Shown: positions 30,273 to 37,090 of the stretch, piece by piece
Layout: each line of letters begins with the position of its first letter
Position numbering within the stretch: position 1 is the stretch's first letter
From: Acidobacteriaceae bacterium
Lineage (GTDB): Bacteria > Acidobacteriota > Terriglobia > Terriglobales > Acidobacteriaceae
Length of the DNA stretch: 37,090 nt
Assembly (NCBI GenBank): GCA_027307045.1
Contig: DAHUXR010000043.1
Coordinates: forward strand, 1 to 37,090
Direction: 5' to 3'
The notes under the pieces: model-generated
What the model was told of the DNA's origin: nothing
Seen by the model: only the letters and a program-made list of their open reading frames with translations
The model's database searches: none
Program-made: the position numbers and the translations under genes

Positions 30273-31796
30273 GTGCAGCCCAATCCTCAAATCCGACTCC
30301 TGATCTGGCAATGTAAGCTCCTGCTGCGCAGCGCAAGTCTGCTGGTCCCCAAAGCGCAACGCGCCGCGTGGTACCAGGAGTGGTATGGCGAGATCTGGCA
30401 CTGGCTTCACTTTTTGGCTGAATCCGGCCGGCTGAATTCCCATACAACCATGGAACTGACCCGGCATTGCTGGGGCGCATTCCCAGATGCTGCTTTTCAC
30501 CGCTTTGACCATAAGAAAGTTACGCGCGTGCTGGACGAAGAGCCGCGATCAGCCCGTTTTTGCCTGAGTGCAATCCTGATCGCCGTTCTTGGCTTGATCC
30601 TAGTCACGGGTTTCGCGCCCACCATCCGCTCGGGATTCAAGCCGCTGCCGTTTCCCCAGCCGGACCGTCTGGCTTACCTCTCAATGCATGGCAGTTTTAC
30701 AAAGTACGACGAGGAAAATCTCTTTCGTGAAGCCGCAAAATGGGCGGAGAGCAGCAAGACATCGGAAATGGTTGCGGCGTACTCGTGGCATCCAGTCTCT
30801 CTAAGCTTCCCGCACGATCACGTGAACGACATCAGCGCCCGCGTCTCGCCCAATTTTTTTGATCTACTGGGCAACAGAGCTGCTTTGGGCCGGCTTTTCA
30901 CCCCGGCAGATGAAACGAGCTGTGCGGGATGCGTGGTGATAACACATCGTCTGTGGGAGGCGGAATTCAATTCAGACCACAACGTGGTGGGCAAGACTAT
31001 TTCAGTCGATGGCCGTCCCGGCACCGTGATCGGTGTGCTGCCAGAAAACTTTGTTTTCATTTTTCCTGAAGTGTCAGTCTGGCTCCTGCCGCGCTGGGGC
31101 GCCACCACCAACAATTTTGCTGACCGCACCGGCGCCGTTCTGCGCATGGACCCACACGTATCTCTTGCGGAGGCGCAACAGGAATTTCGTGGGTTTGCCC
31201 AGGCCGGCGGCTACTCAAAGCCGCAGCTGGAATCGTTCGTGTCGCGCGCCCGGCAGGGCGTAAAACTTTATTTGTTTTTCACCGTGCTGTCGTTGTTCGG
31301 CGGAATTGCATTGGGCAGCAGCCGGCTCGGCGGCGCCAAGACGCGCAAGCTGAAGTTAAGCTGGCGGAACACGCTACGGTGGTGGGGATTCTTCTCGCTC
31401 AAGACCCTGCTGCTGCTGGCTCTGTGCTTCGTCGGCTCCCTGGAATTTACAGGACGTGCTTCGATCATCCTTACAGGATCGGTTCATCCGCTGGTCGGAC
31501 CATTTGCTACGTGGCTTTTCCTCGTCACGGCGATGGTGGCACTTTCCTGGTCATTGCACGATCAGGGCCGCCGTTGCCGACTGTGCCTGCGGCGGCTTGG
31601 CAACGAGGCGTCGGTGGGAACGCCCAGCTATCTGCTGCTGGACTGGTGGGGAACGGAATTGGTTTGCTCCGATGGTCACGGCCTCCTTCACGTTCCAGAG
31701 ATGAAATCCAGCTGGCAGGAGTTTGACCAGTGGGTTTCCCTCGACGAATCATGGAAGCCGCTCTTCGAACACGAAGAACCGGTGCATACTCCTTAA
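30273..31796 (+). CDS. Orphan-permease-related MacB-PCD protein with C-terminal Cys/His cluster
   Basis: A 507-residue membrane protein. Residues 1-90 have the charged/aromatic head seen in acidobacterial PadR-linked permeases (WYQEWYGEIWHWLHFLAESG). A first membrane segment lies at about 95-115, then a MacB-like periplasmic domain at 120-330 (VSPNFFDLLGNRAALGRLFT, DETSCAGCVVITHRLWEAEF, NVVGKTISVDGRPGTVIGVL). Three more membrane segments follow at about 333-348, 374-391 and 408-427. Unlike full orphan permeases (about 800 residues, duplicated FtsX and PCD) it has one PCD and no clear FtsX domain. The C-terminal 75 residues carry C435, C438, C465 and H469 (CRLC, CSDGH), a possible zinc ribbon. 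The start is GTG 30273 with AGGGAAA upstream. Confidence 0.78.
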   Translation: MQPNPQIRLLIWQCKLLLRSASLLVPKAQRAAWYQEWYGEIWHWLHFLAESGRLNSHTTMELTRHCWGAFPDAAFHRFDHKKVTRVLDEEPRSARFCLSAILIAVLGLILVTGFAPTIRSGFKPLPFPQPDRLAYLSMHGSFTKYDEENLFREAAKWAESSKTSEMVAAYSWHPVSLSFPHDHVNDISARVSPNFFDLLGNRAALGRLFTPADETSCAGCVVITHRLWEAEFNSDHNVVGKTISVDGRPGTVIGVLPENFVFIFPEVSVWLLPRWGATTNNFADRTGAVLRMDPHVSLAEAQQEFRGFAQAGGYSKPQLESFVSRARQGVKLYLFFTVLSLFGGIALGSSRLGGAKTRKLKLSWRNTLRWWGFFSLKTLLLLALCFVGSLEFTGRASIILTGSVHPLVGPFATWLFLVTAMVALSWSLHDQGRRCRLCLRRLGNEASVGTPSYLLLDWWGTELVCSDGHGLLHVPEMKSSWQEFDQWVSLDESWKPLFEHEEPVHTP

Positions 31797-31802
31797 TTGC
31801 GG

Positions 31803-32360
31803 CTACTGGACGCTGCCACCGTTTCCCGGGCCTTCGTCATCATCGCTGGTCATGCCGGCAAATGGATCGTCATCGTCGCTGGCGGTGCCGGGTTTCTTTT
31901 TGGCTGATGCCTGATCGCCCGAGGCTTTTTCCTTCTCCTGTTCCTTCTTGTGTTCCTCACGCATCTGCTTTAGTTTTTCTTTTTGTTCCGGCGTCAGGAC
32001 GCTGAACATCTGTTTATGTGACTGCTGGCGCAGCTCCTGCATTTTTGCTTTCTTCTGATCATCGGTCAAAGAACCGTCCTGCCGGATCGCCATGCCCTGC
32101 TTTCGCATGTCGCGCCCAATCTGTTGAAATTGTGTTTTTTGCGCGTCAGTGAGGCTGAGTTTCTCGGCCAGCATGGCCATGTGCTGGCGCTGGCGTTGCG
32201 CGGCGGCACGGCGTCCCTGCCATCTTTGGCCTCCGGTTTGGCTGCCACTTTGCGGCTGGGTGCTCTGGTCTTTGCTCTGCTCCTGCGCCTGCATCCCGAG
32301 CGCTATAAACATCAGCGACGTAAGTGCCGCAATTGCAATACGATGACGAAACCGTTGCAT
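31803..32360 (-). CDS. Spy/CpxP-like periplasmic protein
   Basis: A 185-residue secreted protein with a signal peptide at 1-25 (IAIAALTSLMFIALGMQAQE). The mature part is helical and contains two LTxxQ-type motifs, LSLTDAQKTQFQQI and VLTPEQKEKLKQM, the signature of the Spy/CpxP family, between Gln/Lys/Glu-rich helices. The acidic low-complexity tail (ASDDDDPFAGMTSDDDEGPG) is unusual. Members are periplasmic chaperones or sensors of envelope stress. The start at 32360 has GGAGGAAAG upstream. It is divergent from the His-rich secreted gene and convergent with the permease gene. Confidence 0.85.
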   Translation of the reverse strand: MQRFRHRIAIAALTSLMFIALGMQAQEQSKDQSTQPQSGSQTGGQRWQGRRAAAQRQRQHMAMLAEKLSLTDAQKTQFQQIGRDMRKQGMAIRQDGSLTDDQKKAKMQELRQQSHKQMFSVLTPEQKEKLKQMREEHKKEQEKEKASGDQASAKKKPGTASDDDDPFAGMTSDDDEGPGNGGSVQ

Positions 32361-32480
32361 GGTCTTTCCTCCCGCCTCATACTAACCCAGAGGGATTTGT
32401 GAAGTTCTTTTCATTCATCCAAAGGTAACTTTTGTGTTTGTTTCGGGTTTGCTACGGTTGTTGGACAGCGGGGGAAGTTC

Positions 32481-33272
32481 GTGATGAAAAAATATCTGAT
32501 TTCGGTGGCGCTGGGTCTTGCGGCGCTTTTCCTTTTTGCCCAGGAGCATGATCACGGCCAGGGCCAGCAAGCGCCCGCCGGCCAGAACGAATTAAACGCC
32601 ACGACTGAAGCCATGGGTCGCGGTCACAACCATGAAGAACACCAGCACATGGCCGCGCACATGCGCATGACTGAACTGCGGCCAGTCCACGCGGGCGACG
32701 CAGCCAAGGCGCAACAGGTTGTGGAGCAGGCCCGTCCGGCGCTGGAGAAATATCGCGACTACAGAGTTGCTCTCGAGGAAGGCTTTAGAATCTTCCTGCC
32801 TAACGTCCCGCAGAAGATGTACCACTTTACTAATTATGAAAATGCTATTGGTGAAGCTTTCCGCTTTGATCCGGCCAAGCCAACGTCACTTTTGTATGAA
32901 AAGCATGGAGACGATTACAAGCTTATCGGCGCCATGTATACCGCTCCGGTTCGCTTCAGTGAGCAGCAGCTCGATGAACGCATCCCGCTCAGCATGGCGC
33001 AATGGCATCAACACGTAAATTTATGCAAGCCGCCGAAAGGCCACGAAATTGAAGCTCTCCGCAAAGATGCCAAATTCGGACTGAACGGCTCCATCTCAAC
33101 CGAGGACGCTTGTGAGGCCGCCGGCGGCACGTTCATGCCGCACGTCTTTGGCTGGATGGTGCACATGTATCCCTGGGAAAAAACTCCGGATGAGATCTGG
33201 TCCGTTGAACGCCAGCTTAAAGATAAGCCGGGATCAGAACATGAGCATCATGATCACGGGGACATGAAATAA
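32481..33272 (+). CDS. Secreted His-rich, possible metal-binding protein
   Basis: A 263-residue protein with a signal peptide at about 1-20 (KKYLISVALGLAALFLFA). The mature N-terminus is His-rich (EHDHGQGQ, RGHNHEEHQHMAAHMRM) and the C-terminus is again His-rich (GSEHEHHDHGDMK). The core is a conserved region (YRVALEEGFRIFLPNVPQKM, then FTNYENAIGEAFRFDPAKP, then SLLYEK, then LIGAMYTAPVRF, then RIPLSMAQWHQHVNLCKPPK, then TFMPHVFGWMVHMYPWE), with several histidines and one CKPP. I believe relatives occur in many bacteria; a metal-handling or heme-related role is suggested by the histidines but is not proven. It is divergent from the Spy-like gene. Confidence 0.78.
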   Translation: MMKKYLISVALGLAALFLFAQEHDHGQGQQAPAGQNELNATTEAMGRGHNHEEHQHMAAHMRMTELRPVHAGDAAKAQQVVEQARPALEKYRDYRVALEEGFRIFLPNVPQKMYHFTNYENAIGEAFRFDPAKPTSLLYEKHGDDYKLIGAMYTAPVRFSEQQLDERIPLSMAQWHQHVNLCKPPKGHEIEALRKDAKFGLNGSISTEDACEAAGGTFMPHVFGWMVHMYPWEKTPDEIWSVERQLKDKPGSEHEHHDHGDMK

Positions 33273-33419
33273 CATCCCGAACGCAGTGAGGGAGCCCTAT
33301 TGCAAATTCACCGACGTGCCGCGCTCTTTCTGCTTTGGGTTGCGGTAACCCAGCTGAACCCGATGCAACTTGAGATGTATTGGAGCGAGTAGGGATTCCG
33401 CTCTGGAACTTACGAAAAG

Positions 33420-34190
33420 CTACCCAATCCTGATCTCGATTTCTTTTCCAGACGCTTCCTTCGTCGCAGGATGCCGCAACGCTGCCACAACAAATTCAGT
33501 CCCCGGCTCAATCAGTATGGGGTCGAGTCTGTAGCTATCCGCTTCCACGGTAAGCCGCGCCTTTATGCCAAAGTATTGCGGGAACTCAACATTCTGTCGC
33601 GCGCCACAGCAAACATATAGTGAGAGCAGGTCGCAGAACTGCAAGACGTCGGTGAGCGCTTCCAGTTCTTCAGGCGTGCGCTCTTGCTTTGCTGCCAGCT
33701 TGGCTTGCCTTGCAGCTTCATTGCGCAGAAAACTTTCCGCAATCGGGCGATCACCCTCGGGAAGTTTAGGTCCGCTCACTCTGGCGATCCGCTCAAAATG
33801 GCGGCTCACAATGTATCCGCCGGTTGCGCTGGCGGAGGCTGCCACGTCAATGGATTTTTCCCACGCATCTACAGACTGGCCCACACCGCAGGCAACAAAC
33901 GACTTTGGCGCGCCCTGGCCAATCGACCTGCTCTGCATGATTGCCTGCGCGTCCGGCATGCCCCAGCCGGCGTCATGCAGCGCGATTGCCCGAATTACAG
34001 GCGCGTCCAGAGTAGGGAGATTCCCGCCAGTCATCCGCGCGCCGAATTCACCCGCCAGCGCCGCGTGAGAAGGCTGCGTGATCATCCAGCATCCATCCAC
34101 GATCTGGCGTTGCGACTGCTCCACCACGCTCCACGCCGGCAGAAACTCAGTGCTGCTGATGGGGGTGGGATCGAGCGGACGCAGAATCAT
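33420..34190 (-). CDS. DUF3891-family protein
   Basis: A 256-residue protein with the family phrase WMITQPSHAALAGEFGARM at about 35-53 and AIALHDAGWGMPDAQAI near 68-84, which resembles an HD-type metal site (HDAGW). Later segments, ILIEPGTEFVVAALRHPATK and the central CDLLSLYVCCGAR, are typical of DUF3891 proteins. The function is unknown; the HD-like pattern suggests a metal-dependent hydrolase. Its ATG shares one base with the stop of the DUF488 gene (TGATG, 34188-34192), so the two are coupled. Confidence 0.82.
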   Translation of the reverse strand: MILRPLDPTPISSTEFLPAWSVVEQSQRQIVDGCWMITQPSHAALAGEFGARMTGGNLPTLDAPVIRAIALHDAGWGMPDAQAIMQSRSIGQGAPKSFVACGVGQSVDAWEKSIDVAASASATGGYIVSRHFERIARVSGPKLPEGDRPIAESFLRNEAARQAKLAAKQERTPEELEALTDVLQFCDLLSLYVCCGARQNVEFPQYFGIKARLTVEADSYRLDPILIEPGTEFVVAALRHPATKEASGKEIEIRIG

Positions 34191-34618
34191 CAGCTTGAGC
34201 GCCTCTTGGCCATGCGCCGTGGTACCGCCATGGCTTTGGCTGGGCCGCTGCTGGAAGGCGGCTTCTTCATACCGTCCAACAGCTCTTTGAGCGCCACGGC
34301 ATTGTTGCGCTCAGGGTCCTTCGACGCATAGACCAGCGTCACAAGCTCATATTCGGACAAAAGGGCATACAACTTTTCCAGGTCGGCTGAAGCCTCAGGC
34401 GTGTTCAGTTCCTTGAAGTAGCGCTTCTTGAAAATGATCCAGTTGGCATTGGAGTGGAACCACTTGCGCAGGCCGTCGGAAGGGGCAAGCTCTTTCAGCC
34501 AGTGGTCGATTCGGGCTTGCTCTTTCTTGATTCCGCGCGGCCAGAGCCGGTCCACCAGCACACGCTGGCCGTCAGAGAGTGAAGGCTTGTCATAAGCGCG
34601 CTTGATTTCAACCGGCAT
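34190..34618 (-). CDS. DUF488-family protein
   Basis: A 142-residue small cytosolic protein with the family signature near the N-terminus: VLVDRLWPRGIKKEQARIDH, then WLKELAPSDGLRKWFHSN. Then YFKELNTPEASADLEKLYAL and LVTLVYASKDPERNNAVALK follow, the usual C-terminal 'vTLlY.akD...N.A..L...l' motif. The basic tail (KRRSS) is extra. DUF488 proteins are common but without a settled function. The start is ATG 34618 (MPVEIKRAYD); the upstream extension to 34654 is dropped for lack of coding character. It is followed by the overlapping DUF3891 gene. Confidence 0.85.
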   Translation of the reverse strand: MPVEIKRAYDKPSLSDGQRVLVDRLWPRGIKKEQARIDHWLKELAPSDGLRKWFHSNANWIIFKKRYFKELNTPEASADLEKLYALLSEYELVTLVYASKDPERNNAVALKELLDGMKKPPSSSGPAKAMAVPRRMAKRRSS

Positions 34619-34682
34619 GACTTGGCGGCAGTAGCTGCTCCAGGGGGTTTTCAAAACCCCACGCTACAGACATAATAGTCAC

Positions 34683-35042
34683 TTGAGTCGAATAGCGTCC
34701 ATTCTTCTGATGACGGTAGTCGCCGGACTACTGTCCGGCTGCGGCAAAGATCCCGCCAAGATGACCGATGCCGAATTGGGACTGAATGCAGAACAATCCC
34801 GAGGACGCAAGGTCTTCAACATTTACTGCCTTAATTGCCACCCTGCGTATTCTTCCAGCGGGAACAAAGGGCCAGGGCTGAAAAAGCTGTATCAGAAACC
34901 TTACTTGCCGAGCGGTCTTACCGCGACTGACGAGCACGTAATGCAAAGCATTGTTCGCGGCCGAGGCATGATGCCGCCGTTCGGCGGCCAGCTTGACCAG
35001 CAGGAGTTGCAGGAAGTGATTGCGTACCTGCACACGCTATAA
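34683..35042 (+). CDS. c-type cytochrome lipoprotein
   Basis: A 119-residue monoheme cytochrome. Residues 1-20 are a lipoprotein signal (MSRIASILLMTVVAGLLSGC) with the lipidated cysteine at residue 20. Heme attaches at CLNCH (49-53) and the distal axial ligand is probably M96 or M97 in RGRGMMPPF. The usual helical ending LDQQELQEVIAYLHTL is present. It would be anchored to the membrane surface in the periplasm and carry electrons. The start is TTG 34683 without a good ribosome-binding site; starting at the ATG at codon 10 (34710) would remove most of the signal. No oxidase or partner is nearby. Confidence 0.88.
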   Translation: MSRIASILLMTVVAGLLSGCGKDPAKMTDAELGLNAEQSRGRKVFNIYCLNCHPAYSSSGNKGPGLKKLYQKPYLPSGLTATDEHVMQSIVRGRGMMPPFGGQLDQQELQEVIAYLHTL

Positions 35043-35051
35043 GCCCAATTG

Positions 35052-35543
35052 CTAAGGTGTTTGGTGATGGGCAATCTGTGTGTCAGGATGGTGGTCTGCT
35101 TCCGCCAGCGATTCCTCGAACTCTTCACCCTGCTCATACCATAGGCTCACATTTCGCCACGCGATAAAGCAGCACACGAGAAAGATCACCGGCAGAAAGA
35201 TGAGCGGCATCCACAGCCCGATTCCTGCAAGGATCAGGAAACTGTAGAGGCTGCCCAGCGCGACGGAGAGTACTACCCGCATAGCCTGCATGGGAAATGG
35301 AACACGGGCTGGCTTTCTTCTCGAATCCGGGAATGAATGCGGATCGATAAAGGAACGGGCAATGTCAGAGGCGATCAAGATGGCAAAAACCGCCGAACCA
35401 GAGTAGGCCAGAGCTCTTAGAAAGCCGGAATGAAAAAGGCGCGTGCTGGTAAGCAAGGCCGCTCCGGCCAGAGGCGCCCAGCGTCCCAGCGGAGCATGGA
35501 CTGTCGATAACCATCGAATAATTGCGCGTATCTTCTCGCCCAT
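35052..35543 (-). CDS. Small membrane protein of unknown function
   Basis: A 163-residue protein with about four hydrophobic segments at 24-35, 45-60 (LRALAYSGSAVFAILIASDI), 85-105 (VVLSVALGSLYSFLILAGIG) and 110-125 (LIFLPVIFLVCCFIAW). The tail is acidic and His-rich (EEFEESLAEADHHPDTQIAH). The ATG at 35543 (MGEKIR) is chosen with AGG nearby; the frame extends to 35579. It faces the cytochrome gene, with 9 bases between the stops. No family is recognised. Confidence 0.65.
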   Translation of the reverse strand: MGEKIRAIIRWLSTVHAPLGRWAPLAGAALLTSTRLFHSGFLRALAYSGSAVFAILIASDIARSFIDPHSFPDSRRKPARVPFPMQAMRVVLSVALGSLYSFLILAGIGLWMPLIFLPVIFLVCCFIAWRNVSLWYEQGEEFEESLAEADHHPDTQIAHHQTP

Positions 35544-35651
35544 GAGCCTGAAGTTTAGAGGCAATTTTGGGCGATTCAAAGTTACCTCAGTGCGATGTCA
35601 GCCCGGAGCGGCCCGTGCATCGTACAATAGAGATTCACATCTAATACCCTG

Positions 35652-36560
35652 ATGGCCAGCTCCGTAGAACTCGTCCAGATTGACGTTGCGCCGCGGCGTC
35701 CGCACAAGAAGCCTGAGTGGCTGAAGGCGCGCGCGCCCATGGGCGACAATTACCACGATCTCAAAAGGCTGGCAAGGACACTGGATCTGCACACGGTTTG
35801 CGAGTCAGCGCAGTGCCCCAACATTGGCGAGTGCTGGAACCACAAAACCGCTACTTTCATGCTGCTGGGCAATCTGTGCACCCGACGCTGCGGCTTTTGC
35901 GCCGTGCCCAAAGGCAAGCCTGAGCCGCTGGACCTGGACGAGCCTCGCCGTGTGGCTGAAGCTGTTGCCACCCTGGGTTTGAAGCATGCCGTGGTGACCA
36001 GCGTAAATCGCGATGACGACAACATGGGTGGGGCAAAGATTTTTGCTGAGACCATCCGCCAGGTGCGCGAGCAGGTGCCCGGATGCCAGATTGAAGTGCT
36101 CATCCCGGATTTCCAGGGCCGTGAAGACTGCCTGAGAGTGGTGATCGACGCGAAGCCTGAAGTGTTGAACCACAATACTGAAACGGTGCCGCGTCTCTAT
36201 CGCGCGGTGCGTTCCGGCGCGCGCTATGAACGCACGCTCGACCTGCTCAGCAACGTTAAGCGCTTTGCTCCAACCATGGTTTCCAAAACCGGAGTTATGG
36301 TGGGCATTGGCGAAACGACGGATGAACTGCTGGAAGTTTTCCGCGATCTGGCCGCGCGCAACGTCGATATCCTTACGGTGGGCCAATATCTGCGGCCATC
36401 CAAGGACCACCTGCCGATGACGCGCTATTACACTCCGGAAGAATTTGCTTTCCTGAAGACTGAAGCCCTCAAGATGGGCTTCCGCCACGTTGAGTCCGGG
36501 CCGCTGGTGCGCTCTTCGTATCACGCGCATGAGCAAGCGGAGAGCACGGGGCTGATCTAA
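35652..36560 (+). CDS. lipA: Lipoyl synthase
   Basis: A 302-residue radical SAM enzyme that inserts two sulfurs into octanoyl-lipoyl domains. Both iron-sulfur cluster motifs are complete: the auxiliary cluster C50-x4-C55-x5-C61 (VCESAQCPNIGEC) and the radical SAM cluster C76-x3-C80-x2-C83 (NLCTRRCGFC). Other hallmarks are VVTSVNRDDD, NHNTETVPRLY, KTGVMVGIGET and the C-terminal RSSY (287-290), whose serine binds the auxiliary cluster. Length and order match LipA. The start is ATG 35652. lipB is not within the window. Cytosolic, feeding pyruvate and 2-oxoacid dehydrogenases. Confidence 0.97.
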   Translation: MASSVELVQIDVAPRRPHKKPEWLKARAPMGDNYHDLKRLARTLDLHTVCESAQCPNIGECWNHKTATFMLLGNLCTRRCGFCAVPKGKPEPLDLDEPRRVAEAVATLGLKHAVVTSVNRDDDNMGGAKIFAETIRQVREQVPGCQIEVLIPDFQGREDCLRVVIDAKPEVLNHNTETVPRLYRAVRSGARYERTLDLLSNVKRFAPTMVSKTGVMVGIGETTDELLEVFRDLAARNVDILTVGQYLRPSKDHLPMTRYYTPEEFAFLKTEALKMGFRHVESGPLVRSSYHAHEQAESTGLI

Positions 36561-36570
36561 TCCCTGATCG

Positions 36571-37090
36571 CTATTTCTTGGGTTGTCGCGGCTCGCATTC
36601 CGCGAGCACGCGGTTGATTGCTGCCAGAACCGCCTCGGGCTTCTCGGCCGGAATATTATGCGCGGAATCCGGAACGAGCTGGTCATGTCCGCGCGTGGAT
36701 AGCGCGGCATAGGCCTCATGCGCGCGCTCGGCTTCCCGGTAGAACAGCGGCATCTGCTCACGCGCGTCGGCGGGAGCCTCGGGAGGCAGATCCCGACGGC
36801 CGGCGGTCAGCACGATCAGCGGCATATCACCGTAGCGGCGCTGCGGATTGATCACCTCGCGCTGGACAAAATTGTCCAGTTGCGAAGCCTCGGTCAGCAT
36901 CCTCGCGGGATTGGCGTTGAGCCGGGTAAGGGACACTTCAAGGGCTGAAAAAGCGGCGGGCATGCGAGGCGCGGCTGTGCACTCGTCGAACTCCGGCGTG
37001 CCGTGTTTCAGCGCGCCGCTCTTGAGCCCGGCAGCGCAGTGCCGCAGCGACTCCGCCTGCGCTGACCACGACCCGTCGACGAACAACGCG
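36571..37090 (-). CDS. Alpha/beta-hydrolase, C-terminal part (5' end outside window)
   Basis: The frame reads 172 residues from the window edge. ALFVDGSW near the beginning and the late SAHNIPAEKPEAVLAAINRV are typical: the histidine in 'DSAHNIP' is the catalytic base of an alpha/beta-hydrolase, and the strand 'MPLIVLTAGRRDLPPEAP' is the usual one before the cap/acid region. The nucleophile serine lies beyond the edge. An internal TTG at 37086 is not a likely start because it is within a beta strand of the fold. It is convergent with lipA, with 10 bases between the stops. Confidence 0.85.
   Translation of the reverse strand, partial: ALFVDGSWSAQAESLRHCAAGLKSGALKHGTPEFDECTAAPRMPAAFSALEVSLTRLNANPARMLTEASQLDNFVQREVINPQRRYGDMPLIVLTAGRRDLPPEAPADAREQMPLFYREAERAHEAYAALSTRGHDQLVPDSAHNIPAEKPEAVLAAINRVLAECEPRQPKK

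Noticed and set aside
35805..36761. Long minus-strand frame of 318 residues over lipA
   Set aside because: It is antisense to lipA, whose cluster motifs are complete.

Overview
This is a chromosomal window of moderately high GC from what is most likely an acidobacterium (Acidobacteriota, Terriglobia-like). That placement is inferred from gene families and neighbourhood style: a PadR regulator next to a MacB-type 'orphan permease' relative, a D-Ala-D-Ala-ligase-like ATP-grasp gene with an N-terminal Lys/Arg-rich insert, many small conserved secreted proteins, and intergenic hairpin repeats of the kind common in these genomes. No 16S sequence lies in the window to confirm it.

Layout. Positions 1-1340 hold the 3' end of a 23S rRNA gene, an unusually long (about 544 bp) hairpin-rich 23S-5S spacer, a 5S rRNA gene and a strong terminator. 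Positions 1341-5170 are a degraded, repeat-rich stretch: a broken AlbA_2-type gene (5' truncated and frameshifted), a small conserved gene, one intact and one truncated copy of a YdeI/OmpD-associated gene plus a third fragment, a LolA-like secreted protein, and several families of palindromic repeats, two of which have a second hairpin nested inside. Positions 5170-10900 carry a VOC protein, an anchored PsbP-like protein with a textbook terminator, a zinc-ribbon protein, a degenerate sigma-like protein and a secreted amidohydrolase.

Positions 11100-19150 hold a cytochrome P450 convergent with an acyl-CoA synthetase-like gene (their stops share one CTAG), a secreted aspartoacylase-like protein, an ECF sigma factor coupled to a membrane anti-sigma-like protein with a candidate autoregulated promoter, a secreted OB-fold-like protein preceded by a perfect Crp/Fnr-type palindrome, and a DUF2207 membrane protein. 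Positions 19150-20040 are repeat-bearing and apparently gene-free. Positions 20040-22910 contain small conserved hypothetical genes, including two paralogues with an FPKCxKC motif, and a DinB-like protein.

Positions 22900-37090 hold a secreted Cys-containing protein, a zinc metallopeptidase followed by an ATP-grasp ligase, an S1/P1 nuclease, a two-gene ABC exporter, a divergent PadR/orphan-permease-like pair with direct-repeat operator candidates, a Spy-like periplasmic protein and a His-rich secreted protein, a DUF488-DUF3891 overlapping pair, a c-type cytochrome lipoprotein, a small membrane protein, lipoyl synthase (lipA), and the 3' part of an alpha/beta hydrolase that runs off the window.

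The genes do not form one large system. The best candidates for something undescribed are the nested, covarying hairpin repeats and their association with broken genes, the metallopeptidase/ATP-grasp pair, and the single-domain orphan-permease relative with a possible C-terminal zinc ribbon. All family assignments are by eye; no database search was run.
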